DNA from: Arthrobotrys musiformis
Lineage: Eukaryota; Ascomycota; Orbiliomycetes; Orbiliales; Orbiliaceae
Assembly (NCBI GenBank): GCA_036971715.1
Contig: JAVHJL010000003.1
Location: 1,798,001 to 1,862,000 of the forward strand
Direction: 5' to 3'
Length of the DNA: 64,000 nucleotides
Positions 36,808-48,074 of the stretch are shown here, piece after piece. The notes beneath the pieces were generated by a model, which saw only the letters and a program-made list of their open reading frames with translations, was not told where the DNA came from and made no database searches. Numbering within the stretch: position 1 is the stretch's first letter; each line of letters opens with the position of its first letter. A program made the position numbers and the translations under genes.

Positions 36808-38252
36808 CTAACCGAATAACAAGCTCGCCGCTAGCTCCACATCTCCGTTCGCAGTATTGAGCGCCTGACGAGCTTCTGCTTCCGAGAATCCAAGACTCGT
36901 AAGCTGTGCAATCTTCTCAGGTGAGTGATGTGTCTGTCTGCCTGATGGCAGTGGGGGTGGGTTGACCGGTGTCGGGACTGGTGGAGGAATTGTAGTTGGT
37001 GAGAGTATAGGCTGGGGGGTTGAGGCGGATGTCTCCGGTGCGGATGGACCGCCCACCGTATGCCCAGGACCCTGGAAGTTTGGGTTTACTGCGGGAGGGC
37101 GGATCATTGCCCCGCTTTGACCGCCTACCAGACTGCCAGCGGGACCTTCCACAACAGGCTCATCCTCCTGTCCTGGAGCGTCAAAGCTGCGCGGACACTC
37201 ATTTTCTGGTAGGAATGGGATTTTCGTATCGCCGAATTCCAAGTGATTATCCTTTAAGTTTATGCTAGCTTGATGACGTTTGAGCATATCCAAGCCTAAT
37301 AGAAGATCCACATCTTTCCCCTCCATGACGGTGAAGGAGCACGGCAAATATTGGTCACCAAGCTTGATTTGCGCCGAATGAACCCTTCCAAGGATCTTAG
37401 CCGTACCGACACCCTTTGCGATACCGGCGAATCTTCTGTCAATCAACCGCATGATATTACAATCCTCGGCACACTTGGGTGACATGATGGTGGCTTGAGC
37501 ACCGGAATCGACAAATGCTTTGACTGGATGACCGTTCACCTCGACCGGGACGTAAAGCATGGTAACGCGGCCAAAGGATTCTGGATTGTATTCCAGTGCG
37601 TTTTGGAGGTTCTCTCTGACGGCTTCTTCACGGATGAGCTCCTCTATGCGTCTCTGGGATTCTATATTGAACGGGTCGTCGTTTAATCTTGCCTATTACT
37701 CGATGTTAGAGCTTTTTTATTTCTGGAAGGGGCGGATGGGGGGGACATGACGGCCATACTATTTCCTGTTGCTTTTCTCTCTCAGCATCTCGTTTTCGGC
37801 TTTCGAGCATTTGGAAGATCTGAGAGAACCTCTGTGGGTCGTTCACAGCGTCTGCAAGCTCTGGCTGCTGCTCCCTCAACTGATGCATCATATTCTGGTC
37901 ACCCAACAACCTCAGCCTGATGACCTCGGAGTCTGTCATGAAGTCTCTACCCGGATTCCCAGCCCCCTCTCCGGCACCAGAAGTAGCAGCTCTATGTGCT
38001 TGCCTCAGGGCTTGTATTGACTCCCGGGTATGTAGCTCCAAGACAGCATGATCCTCCAACCCAAGCTCCTCCAACGTCTTTTCGCTATCGGCAAGCAGAT
38101 GGCCGTGGCGGTATAGGAACATTTTATCGGCGGTAATCCGGTTCATGATTTCTTCAGCTATCAGGGTTTTCAACGACGCGAGCTGGAAGTCTGGGAAGAC
38201 CTCGAGGCTGAGGCCGTCATCCGGCAGGAGCGGCGATACGACAGAGATGATC
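36808..38252 (-). CDS. DDI1: DDI1-type ubiquitin receptor / aspartic protease (start unresolved)
   Basis: Two well-supported exons, 38252-37760 and 37692-36808, joined by a 67-bp intron (KQQEI to ARLNDDPFNIESQRRIEEL). Order: N-terminal ubiquitin-like fold (IISVVSPLLPDDGLSLEVFP ... GHLLADSEKTLEELGLEDHA); helical linker; retroviral-protease-like domain with the catalytic signature FVDSGAQATIMS and the flap/dimer segment DLLLGLDML; Pro/Ser-rich spacer; C-terminal UBA domain (KIAQLTSLGFSEAEARQAL ... ELAASLLFG). Dsk2/Rad23-like shuttles of this family deliver and cleave ubiquitinated substrates at the proteasome. Frame requires an upstream exon ending in phase 2. The only ATG nearby (38317, ATGCACGTTTAG|GTACC) runs into TAG just before its donor, one base out of the required phase, so the 5' end is uncertain. 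The gene is divergent from the Rrn11-like gene. Confidence 0.9.
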
Positions 38253-38317
38253 CTGTTTACACAAGTGTTAGCTCCTCGCAGCTTGTAATCGCGTCTTGTC
38301 GGTACCTAAACGTGCAT

Positions 38318-38936
38318 TTTTCTTCAGTTTTTCGTGGTGCTTTGCGTCTATCCAGCTAGTGTAAAGCGTAAATATGGGTAACTGTTGAAGCCGTGATGTT
38401 GACACCTAAGGCCTTGATCCTGAGAAGGAAGGAGAAGGTAAGAGGGATGAAGCCTCGTGGAAGTGGCGGGCTGTGCTATGACGCCAATGGTGGGGTTTCA
38501 CTGGGATGGTGTTTGTCTCTGCGACATCTACTAAAGAAGTAAGAGGCAGGAAAGGCTCGTTTGCGCCGGCCCTTTCTTTTCCCTTCCCGACCTTTTTAAA
38601 TTTTCTTGTCTTTTTCTATCAACCTAAACAGAGAGGAAATCCGGGCACTCCAAAAGTTCGGAATTTCGAAGCTTGGGCATCCACCTCTTTTGCTCGACAC
38701 GGACACGCACACGTAATCTGATGACAGAAGTCCATGGAAGCGGATTACGTGATGGTAGGTAAGGCCAGAACCCTCCGTTCGAGCATCTTCCCTGCGGCGA
38801 GGCTGCATTCGAGAGCAGTGGCGGGAAAAATTAGATGCGATTGGGCACCTCTGGCAGGCAATGGCTAACGGCTATCGAATGCTCTTAGAACCGATGAACC
38901 TGTGAGTGGGGTCCATCGTTGAATGGCCCAGGGTAG
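38318..38936. promoter_or_regulatory. divergent intergenic region, DDI1 / Rrn11-like
   Basis: About 620 bp between two divergent housekeeping genes, hence a presumed bidirectional promoter. Contains pyrimidine-rich sequence near 38570-38620. No specific site can be supported. Confidence 0.4.
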
Positions 38937-40160
38937 ATGACTTCAAAGCCGGTCTTCCCCTACCCAGTACCTCACTCCACCTTCATTCCCATATCCTACG
39001 AAACCGTCACCGCCTCTGGGCGAACCCGCAAACGCAAGAGAACAAAGAGTTTAGCTACAAATGCCAGCGATAACATAGAGGAGGAGGAGCAAAATCAAGA
39101 CCAAGACGAGGGGGGAGAAGAAGGAGGAGGGCCGGTTCTAAAAAATGGAAAAGATGCTGGCTTACGTAGCCTCGCTACACCACAAGACCGGGTGTCGACA
39201 AACGCACATACACTATTACCCACGCTGACCACGGGTTCCGGCGACATCGGCGATGAGATGGTCGATGACGACGACGATAGCGACAACAACGATGATGACG
39301 ATGATGATGCCGGCGACGACGATATCGTCGATGGGAAACGTAAAAGGCTCGCCAGCAATCTAGAGCACCGCATACGTAACGCTGGGTACGGAGACGATAT
39401 TATGGAAAGACTACCACCGACCCAACCTACATCATTACAATCAAAACACCTGAGCAACATAAACACCCTACTCCACCTCTGCATCCTCCGACGGGACTGG
39501 GCCAGGGCCAAGCGGGCATTCAGATTGTTGCTGTTGAGTGATTCGGAGACAAACGTAAAGAATCTGCGGCTCAAGACGATCTGGAAGCTAGGGGTAGAGA
39601 TTCTAAGTTGGGAGTGCCAGCAGCCTGCAGATATTGAGAATCAGCAGGAAGGCGACGACGCTGTCAATTCGAGCATCGCTAAAAGGCAATATGCCAAGGC
39701 AATGGAGTATATGGACAGAATGGTGATCATGTACCCCTACTACAAGCACTATATCGTCGGCAAGGGTGTCAATGCGACGACGATTCTACCGATCTTGATG
39801 CACTTCGAGATCCTGGCATTGCACGAAAAACTCTCGACCGCTCTTGAAAGCGGTGAATTGGGAGTAGTTATGGATGTCATCTCAGGAATCGGGGCGGTTA
39901 CCGAAAGGCTGAAGACCTTACAAGAAACCCCGCCCTGGGTTGATATGGGAGATCTGTGGAAACTTCGTGGTCAGTTGTATCTGTGGGCCGCAGATTTGAG
40001 TCTAATGCTTTTGAACGACCAAGGAGGCCACATCAGATACAAAATAGCCGCGCACAAGTTGTCCCAGAAGATGAAGGAGAGGAAGTTACCGGGGTGGAAG
40101 GAGTTCATGTCTGAGCACGATGATGTCTTGATTGAAGATGATACCGATACCCAATTCTAG
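38937..40160 (+). CDS. RNA polymerase I initiation factor, Rrn11-like
   Basis: Single exon, 407 aa. The first ~150 residues are charged and low-complexity: a basic patch (RTRKRKRTK) and a long Asp-rich run near residues 103-124. The remainder is helical and matches what I recall of the fungal Rrn11 family: LSNINTLLHLCILRRDWARA (TPR-like helix pair), then LKTIWKLGVEIL and a C-terminal helical block ending KERKLPGWKEFM. In yeast, Rrn11 is part of core factor (with Rrn6 and Rrn7) and recruits Pol I to rDNA promoters in the nucleolus. The start ATG is the first in frame and has a charged N-terminus as in relatives. Rapid divergence of the family keeps confidence moderate; a generic TPR-like nuclear protein is the alternative. 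Confidence 0.65.
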   Translation: MTSKPVFPYPVPHSTFIPISYETVTASGRTRKRKRTKSLATNASDNIEEEEQNQDQDEGGEEGGGPVLKNGKDAGLRSLATPQDRVSTNAHTLLPTLTTGSGDIGDEMVDDDDDSDNNDDDDDDAGDDDIVDGKRKRLASNLEHRIRNAGYGDDIMERLPPTQPTSLQSKHLSNINTLLHLCILRRDWARAKRAFRLLLLSDSETNVKNLRLKTIWKLGVEILSWECQQPADIENQQEGDDAVNSSIAKRQYAKAMEYMDRMVIMYPYYKHYIVGKGVNATTILPILMHFEILALHEKLSTALESGELGVVMDVISGIGAVTERLKTLQETPPWVDMGDLWKLRGQLYLWAADLSLMLLNDQGGHIRYKIAAHKLSQKMKERKLPGWKEFMSEHDDVLIEDDTDTQF

Positions 40161-41890
40161 AAATACTGCCTGTATACTTATACATGTACATAACTACATG
40201 CACATGAGTAATTTGTACATAATCTGATACAATTGAACTGTTGGAGCCAGCCTATGTACAGACATCTTTTTTTGGGAACATGTCTGTCTCGAACCCAGAC
40301 TCTGGAGGGGACATATATACATTTGCCTAAGCACCTAGGTCTAGGTCTTACTTGCATCCTTCTCAAATAAAGCCAGCCCATGCCCACGAGACTAAAATTT
40401 GAACATACACACCATGGCACTCGTTCTACAGATCAGATCGTTATCGTGATATCGAGATGTCTATTTCTGTTGATCGCGGTTATCGAGCCGTGGATGCATA
40501 CTGTAGTACTACATCGTCGCCTCGAGCCCGACGTTGGCGGCACAGGACTATTTAACCATTTCTATCTTAAGCTGAAAGGTCCTCAGCCATGCATACCTTA
40601 TTCTCAAGAACCCGAGCTCTAAACTATGACTCGCATGCGCATGCGATGAGCGGCGCAGTACAGCGAAAGAAGGGGAGGAGAAGGCTACCCTTCGAACTCG
40701 CAAACTAGGTACTGGAGTGAAGTGTGTATAATTTTAGGCGCCGTGAATATCGGATGCGATTCAAACCTTCGATGATGGTTGCCGGCCGTTTGTCTGATGA
40801 TTAAATATAGCAGCACAACCGACCTGTCACACCCTGCAAACGTACCTCTGTACAGACTTAAGAATAGCCAGATATTTGAGACCTAGTTAAAGTTATGTAC
40901 TGTATGAAGTATGCTGATATTGATATTCTTGACAGATTTGCCTGTTGAACAGCAATAGTTGCTCATATCCAACATTAGTGTATACGATAGACGTCACGAA
41001 GTAGTAGTTCCAAAGGAGCATCCAAATGTTAGCACAACCACTGCAACTTCATGCGATCGCAATGCGATCAGATAACTGAATGTGACGTGACTAAGTATCA
41101 GCCAAGACCCGGGTATATACTCCTCCCAGGTGGGATTATATATTGGCCATTAGATCGAGCATCGGCGGATGTTTGGTTCCTGCAGATGGCTTGTTTCAGG
41201 ATTCCAGATTTATGTTGGTCCTCGCACTTGCACGGGCTTTGGGAGACATCTCCACCTGAGCTGTGGGGACCGTGGGAGTGTAATGGCCCATATCGTCACG
41301 GCTGCTTCTTCGTCTGCGTCTTCTTAGTGCCGTTCGCCTGCATCCTGCTGTTGGAAGGCCCATCAGCCGCCCGCCGTGCCAGAGAGAGCTTAGTTTGGAC
41401 CGTACTCACCTTCTAGCTATAGCATACTTAACTCCCTTTGAGGCCTTTCCCACCCTTTTTCTTTATTTTTATATTGCCGTGATCCTTCTCCCTTCGCTTG
41501 TTGACTTCCCCATCATCGGGCTCCACTGTCGAACATCCACTGACGTCTTCCCTCCGCCGGAAACCGCGACCAAAGCGGGGATTGCTGTGCTGTGCTTGAG
41601 TCGACCTGTTACATGCCTGTTGGGGTACCTGCTTAGTTCGTCGGACTGAGCGCTGCTGGCCTGGATCGGACGACCAAGTTGCCGTGGTGGGAGTTCCTAG
41701 CTAAGCGGGCTGGTACCTGAGTCCTGCGAACCGATTCCCACACAGCCCACCATTTGTCCCTTATCACCACCGCCACGACCACCGCTCCAACCACAACCGC
41801 AACCACAACCACAACCACGGCCACAACCCCCTCAGACGAGTTCTCGAGTTCTTCATCCTCCATCACCCTCCCAGGAGGACATCTGCAGCC
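40161..41890. other. intergenic, upstream of BRO1
   Basis: 1.7 kb without a credible gene; the 121-codon frame at 41051-41416 (+) has no domain character. A single ATCAGATAA lies at 41067-41075. A degenerate ACC/ACA repeat (about 41763-41830) sits in the presumed 5' leader just before the BRO1 start. Confidence 0.5.
41763..41830. repeat. ACCACA-type microsatellite in presumed BRO1 5' leader
   Basis: Imperfect trinucleotide/hexanucleotide array of ACC, ACA and GCC units, for example aaccacaaccacaaccac at about 41800, located 60-130 bp before the start codon. Confidence 0.7.
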
Positions 41891-44800
41891 ATGGCCGGAC
41901 TTCACCAAGCTCCTATGATCAGCTGTCCCTTGAAGACCACGCAGGAAATCGACTGGGTCACCCCTCTCAAGAACTACATTCGGGTAACTTATGGCGACCC
42001 CGAAAAGTACAACGAAGAATGTGCGACACTCAACCGCCTACGTCAGGACATGCGAGGCGCGGGAAAGGATTCAGCTGCCGGTCGAGATCTTTTATACCGT
42101 TACTACGGCCAACTGGAACTGCTGGATTTAAGGTTTCCTGTCGACGAGAGCCATATTAAAATCTCATTTACATGGTATGGCTGTACCGCCCCGTACCGTT
42201 TTGGCGCTTATACCGAATGGCCTGATACAGACAGAGGATCGAGAAAAGCTTCTAACAGAACACTGACACTCGGATCAGGTACGATGCATTCACACATAAA
42301 CAGATCTCCCAGTACTCTCTCGCATATGAAAAGGCTTCTATAATCTTCAACATATCCGCCGTCCTATCTTGTCACGCCGCCAACCAAAATCGCTCGGAAG
42401 ATGCAGGGCTCAAAACTGCCTATCACTCGTTTCAGGCATCGGCCGGGATGTTCACCTACATCAACGAGAACTTCCTACACGCTCCGTCGTCCGATTTAAG
42501 CAGAGAAACAGTCAGGACCCTCATCAATATCATGCTCGCTCAAGCGCAGGAAGTGTTCTTGGAGAAACAGATCGGGGATGGGAAGAAACCGGGTATGCTG
42601 GCTAAGCTGGCTGCACAAGCTGGATTTCTATACTCCCAGGCCGCCGAAGGATCGTCGGAAAATACAGCAAAAGATATATTTGCGAAAATTTGGTTACCCT
42701 TGGTTCAGGTATGGTTAAATAACTTGCAAGAGTGTATACGAAAGGCGCTGACGTGTTTCGCAGTCGAAAATGAACTATATGGGATCTATCGCCCAATACT
42801 ACCAGGCTCTACATGAAAACAGCACCAATCAATTTGGTACTGGACTTGCTAGGATGGCGGTCGCAGAACGTCTCGGACGAGATGCTGTCAAGAGCGCTGG
42901 CACAGTACCGTCATCCGTCCCGTCGAACTCCAACCTAGTTACCGAAACCGGTGCGACACTCTCAGAAATGATGAAGCGACACCTCAGTCTAGTCCAGGAG
43001 AAGAGGGCGGAATTTCAAAAGGATAACGATTATATCTATCATCACACAATACCCAGCGAGACCTCGCTAGCCGCTATCTCCAAGCTCCCAGCTTCGAAAG
43101 CGATACCGGTGCAAGAACTGTACGCCGGACAAGATATCCAACGTATAATAGGTCCAGATATATTTTCAAAAATCGTGCCAATGTCGGTGACGGAGTCAGC
43201 TTCGTTGTACGACGAAGAAAAGGCGAAACTTATTCGTGCTGAAACTGAGAAGTGCGATATCGCCAACTCTGAACTAGTAGCTGCTCTAGACTATCTGAAG
43301 CTCCCCGGAAGCTTAAAGATGTTAAAGGGCGGTTTCGAAGAAAACTTCGAGGTGGATCCCGAGTTTAGAGCTTGGGCGGACGAAATTGCAGCAGAGCCTC
43401 TTCTTGTTAACGTCTTTGACGAGCTCAAGGACGACAAATTACGAGTGGAGGAGGTGTTGATGCAGTGTGCGAAAGCATTAGATACCGAAGAAGCCATTTG
43501 CGAGAAGATGAGATCGAAGTATATGGATGATTGGATCCAACAGCCGTCTCTGGTTCTGACACAGACTCTACGAGAAGATATCAAGAACCTCTCGAACGCT
43601 ATCGATGCCGCGAGCGAAAGTGATGCTGCTCTGCTGAACCAATATACTCAGTATGCAGACGACATCGAGGATCTAAGGGTCGCTAGCGAAAAGGAAGAAG
43701 TTGATGTCCTCTTCCAAAAGGCATTGGTCAAAAACGGTTACCGACTTGATAAGCGGAGCACCCCAGCACAAGAAGGCAGCCTGCTAGATGTCGATGATTC
43801 AGGCGAGATCAGTGTTATGGCACAGATCGAAAGGGTCGAAGAGTTACTCAAGAAGCTCAATTTAATCAAACGCGAGCGTATGCAGGTCTTGAAAGATCTT
43901 AAGGAAAAGGTATGGTCTCTCATTCATGATAAAAGCTAGGTACCGGCTAACTAACAAGCTTTAGGTCCACAACGATGATATCAACCACGTCCTAATTCTT
44001 AACAAAAAAGCGATGGGAAATATTGAAGGCCAGTTATTTTCTTCTGAGCTCGAGAAATTCAGGCCACATCAAAACCGGTTGCTGCAAGCCACCCACAAAC
44101 AGCAGTCCTTGATGAAAGACCTAACTGCAGCATATGGCGAGCTATTGCAAGACAAACGGGTTCGCGCTGAGCAATCAAGATACGAAAAGCTGGCGAAGAA
44201 CAAAGCTGCAGTAGTGTCAGCTTTCAAGAAAGTATACAGAGCATTTTTGGACATACAGTCCGGTTTGGACAAGGCCAAGAGCTTCTATGGGGAGATGAAG
44301 GATACGGTTGACAGCCTAGACAAGAATGTGGATGTCTTTGTCAATAACCGAAGACAGGAGGGTGCAACCTTACTCGCAAAGATTGAGAAGGAGAAGGGTG
44401 CTGCCGCAAACGCTGAGAGAGAACAGCAGAGAATCCGTGAGCTGATGGAAAAGATGTCTGTCGGAGATCAAGGAAAGCATTCGCCTTCACCGATATCTGT
44501 CGGACAGCACCCGGTTGCGTCGCCCCCTCAGACCCCGCGGTACGCGGGATTCCCGCCGATGACACCCCAAGCTCAGCCGCAATCTGCATATGGCCAGCAG
44601 TTCTCGCCGGTTGGCCAGCCGCAACCGTATCCTCTAATGCAACAGCAGCCTCAACAGCAATATGCAAACGGACAGTATGCAAGAAGGGGCTCGAGTGCCC
44701 AAAATTTCCCGCCGTATAGCCAATATCAGCCTCAACAGCAGCCCTATAATCCTGGTGCGTACGTCCCGCCGCCGCCACCCGGCCCACCACCGATGAATCG

Positions 44801-44936
44801 GCAGCAGAGTTTCCAACAACAGTACCCTCCCCAGGGATATCCCCAACAACCGCCTCCACAACAGCAACAACCTCCACCCGGGCAAAGGCAACCAGGCCAG
44901 CAAGATCCTTGGTCAGGTCTTCAATCTTGGAGATAA
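41891..44936 (+). CDS. BRO1: BRO1, ESCRT-associated vacuolar sorting protein
   Basis: Four exons, 41891-42174, 42279-42708, 42764-43909 and 43965-44936, give 943 aa, normal for the family. The BRO1 domain occupies about 1-380, with landmark stretches APMISCPLK near the start, LLYRYYGQLELLDLRFPVDE, and ASIIFNISAVLSCHAANQNR. A V-shaped coiled-coil domain of the ALIX type follows (about 400-770), then a Pro/Gln-rich tail (about 780-943, with YPP/PPPG repeats). Bro1 binds Snf7/Vps32 on endosomes and recruits the Doa4 deubiquitinase for cargo entry into multivesicular bodies. Its relative Rim20/PalA has a different N-terminus and lacks this Gln-rich tail, so BRO1 is preferred. Introns are 104, 55 and 55 bp, with in-frame joins ISFTW-YDAFTH, PLVQ-SKMNYM and LKEK-VHNDD. 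Confidence 0.95.
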
Positions 44937-45520
44937 GTGCGCTAAAATTATCATACCCCCGTTCGTACAAGCATCCCAATTTCCCTTTGTTAATCCCTCC
45001 CCTTCGGTCCACAAAAATGAGCTTGGTTTTGTTTTTTGATTGGTAGCCCTGTAATGGCCTTTTGAGTTGAGTACCACGATATCCCACTTTTGTATCACCC
45101 TTTAGGAATCCCCCAGCAGTTTCCCCCCCGTCATTATGATTTATTGCACCCATTTTCAGGCCATGGTAATTGTTATACAAGCATAGTTTTGTAATAAGTG
45201 ATAGTGCTCCTGTATATTTACCAACCTTTTATATCAGATATATTTAAGATGTCTACTTATCTGAATATCACCGATGACATGATTCTGGCGAGAAGGTACC
45301 GTGCAAAAACTTCACTAGATATTAGGGAATTAGTTACAGTCAATTGTGTGACTTCACATTGCAGTTTGATTTCTATTTTTGAAACATGCCAGGCTTGTCG
45401 TCATGGGTTTCCTTTAAAAAAAAAAAAAGATCCTCCCTTAGACTTCGCCGTAGATATCTCTGTAATAGTAAAAATGTTAGCCCCGAAACCACGAGTCATA
45501 GCTTCCCAAAATCAAATTAC
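44937..45520. other. convergent intergenic, BRO1 to nitrilase gene
   Basis: 3' flanks of two convergent genes. A 12-A run lies at about 45416-45428. No gene is recognisable. Confidence 0.5.
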
Positions 45521-46583
45521 TTACGTCCTCCTAACTAACAACATCTCCTTCCTAACCGTTTCCAAAACACCCAAATCGATCTCACCGACACAAATATCCT
45601 CTTGCCCACCGGCATCTTCACCGGGATTCTGGGGGTTCTCGCTATCGACCCCCTTACACTCGCCCAAAACCCTGCCCCAGGGATCGACGATGATAGAATG
45701 ACCGTATGATTTACGTTTCGCGTTACTGAAACCGACTAATGCCGGAGCTATGACGTATGATTGTGTTTCTATGGCCCTGGCGCGGAGGAGGGTATGCCAG
45801 TGTCCGGCGTTTCCGGTGGGGATGGTGAATGCGGATGGGTAGGAGATTATTTGGGCGCCGAGACGGCGGTGTTGGAGGGAGATTTCGGGGAAGCGGAGCT
45901 ATATTTTTTGGTTAGAGGTTGTGTATATGGTTATGGGTGGCCTGGATTCGAGGCTAATGGGGGTGGGGCTTACGTCGTAGCAGATTAGCATGCCGAGTTT
46001 TCCGATTGGGGTGTCGAAGGGTTGGGTGATGGATTTGCCGGGTTCGACGCTTCTTTAGGTTATGTATTTGGGTTAGTAGTGTAACCTCCAATCGATATAT
46101 CAAATCTAGTATATCCATTGCGAACGGAATCATATAATTGGTAAAGATCCAATATACTCACCTACTCTCAGTTAAAACAACCCCGCTCCCCAACTCGACA
46201 TCAAACATATGCAACTTGCGATACTTCTGTCTGATAACCCCATCCTCATCGATATAAATACACGTATTCCTAACCTTCTCCGCCCCGGAAACGGGTTCGT
46301 GGATGCCGACGCAGATGGGTAGTTTGTGCTGTTTGGCGGATTCCTGGAGGCCGAGGACGAATTCGCTGGTTTCGATGGGTTTGACGAGGTTGAGGGATTC
46401 GGCGGCGGAGATGGGGATGTAGTCCGATGCTTCGGGGAGGAAGAGGATTTTTGCGCCTGCGGCGACGGTTTTGGCGATTATTCTGCGGCAGGTTTCGAGG
46501 TTGCGGGAGAGGGAGGCTACGGCGCGGAATTGGCCGGCTGCCTGGGGGGTATAATCGTAGAGTATATTAGTTGAATATATCAT
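45521..46583 (-). CDS. carbon-nitrogen hydrolase (nitrilase superfamily, Nit1/Nit2-like amidase)
   Basis: Three exons, 46583-46162, 46049-45974 and 45898-45521, give 291 aa. The catalytic triad is visible: Glu in FLPEASD, Lys in YRKLHMFDVE, and Cys in LICYD|LRFPE, which is assembled across intron 2. Other family landmarks are AAGAKILFLPEA, YPSAFTIPTG, HWHTLLRARAIETQ and SYGHSIIVDPWG. This branch includes the deaminated-glutathione amidases (Nit1/Nit3), so metabolite repair in cytosol or mitochondria is the likely role. Introns are 112 and 75 bp; the 112-bp one uses an AAG acceptor. The start is uncertain: homologous sequence begins at AAGQFRAVA, and the preceding CCCCCCAG resembles an acceptor, so the first 13 residues (MIYSTN...) may be intron and the true start may lie in an upstream exon. 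Confidence 0.88.
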
Positions 46584-48074
46584 TCATTTATTTGTTTTAA
46601 ATCGTAGAACGACAAGGGGTATTGATATATTTGGAAGGGGTTTGGACATGATTTAATATCCAATGCCAGCTACAACATCGACGTCGTCGTCGAAATGCGT
46701 TGATATTGTTGCATTTGGAACCGAAGAGGACCGGGGAACTTGGAGGGGCATATGAATACGTACGGCTAAAGGCATGATTGATTGACTTGTAAAGGGTCTT
46801 GGTTTCCGTGTAGATAGATACGATGCTTGAAATGGCGATGGTTTCTTGGTAGTGGTTAGTTAGCTGGTTTTGGAGGTTTGTTTTGAGTCTTTCGAGCCGA
46901 ATGTTGATATCGATATCGATATTATATCGGATAGTCGCCAATTGGAGCCGGCTGCGGGTTGGGAATTCAAGTAGTTTGAGAGTTTGGCTAGGTTTGGATT
47001 GGCTTCATTCGGAGCTGTATCACATTCACTTCAGACCGGCGTCATGTATTCGTGACCTAGACGGTACTAGTACTAAAGCTAATCTATTACGTTGAGGGGG
47101 TCCCTTGGGATTCCACTAATATAACATCAAGACGATATTGATTCCCGAAAATTAATTAGGTATACTTGGTACTTGGGTTTTTCGGGTATCGATAAACTTT
47201 GGGAAGAAGGCGAAGCAATGCTATTCCCCTGCATGGATGCAATGTTCCGCCTAACATTTCTAAACGAAAGCTTGAGCGCTCGTTCGGATCTTAAGACTCT
47301 CCCGCCCCAAGTTTCACACAGATGTATAGGTTCGGTGGAATGAATACTATATTATAGCTACAACTACGGCAGCTTGCAAGGCAGAATCGAATCACTGGTA
47401 TATGCATACTATATTATGTGCTAGTGTAGTATACCTAAGTAGCTAGTAGTATATATTGATCTACGAACCCATAACTAAGTAGGTATGCGGGGGCCCAGAT
47501 CTCGAATTATTTATATGGATAATCCGAATCCATCCAACCTCATGTACCTCAGGATTTCAAATCCATAGCTTTAAAACCCTGCTTCTAAAAGGTCTATATA
47601 TACCACACTACCTGCTGGGGGCACCCCAAGCACCGGTTCATACAACCAGCTAGCCAGTTAACTAGTTAGGCTGTCGAGAGCTCCAAACCATGTCCCTGTC
47701 AAATCAACCTCAGCCGCAGTGGAAAAAACGAGCGAGAGGTCCAACTCCACAAATCGAAACCCCGGTAGAACACCTTCCACCTCAGGCCGGTGGAAGAAAA
47801 AAAGGGTTTTTTGCTATTAAATAAGAGGCTTAAAATCCATTAGAAATGCTTAAATATCGCAGGATTAGAACGTGCCACGGGGGCCACTGGCGGCCCTTCC
47901 CACACTAAATCCTCCAAACCCTTTTTCCCTCGTCTGCGTAGTACTACTGGAATTGGGAAAAAGACCCCGAAGTTGAAGTCGAACGCCGATACACGGAATT
48001 TTATATCTCGACGACTGGAATTTAGGGGCGCTAAGCAAGCTGAGAGGAGCTGAGAGATACAGCTTGCAGCAGAT
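46584..48074. other. divergent intergenic region, nitrilase / Cys-rich membrane protein
   Basis: 1.5 kb. A 114-codon minus-strand frame (46941-46597) is Ile/Asn/Arg-rich and unrecognised; it could hold 5' exon sequence of the nitrilase gene. AT-rich sequence runs at 47340-47470. No other gene is seen. Confidence 0.45.

Noticed and set aside
41067..41075. Perfect ATCAGATAA upstream of BRO1 as an iron-regulatory site
   Set aside because: A single isolated copy over 800 bp from a trafficking gene. One such match per about 65 kb is expected by chance, so it is not called.
41891..44936. BRO1-domain protein as PalA/Rim20 of the pH pathway
   Set aside because: The N-terminus (APMISCPLK ...) and the long Pro/Gln-rich tail fit BRO1; PalA/Rim20 has a different N-terminal sequence.
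44341..45180. 279-codon minus-strand open frame
   Set aside because: Antisense to the Pro/Gln-rich 3' exon of BRO1; its Val/Ala/Gly-rich translation is a composition artefact.
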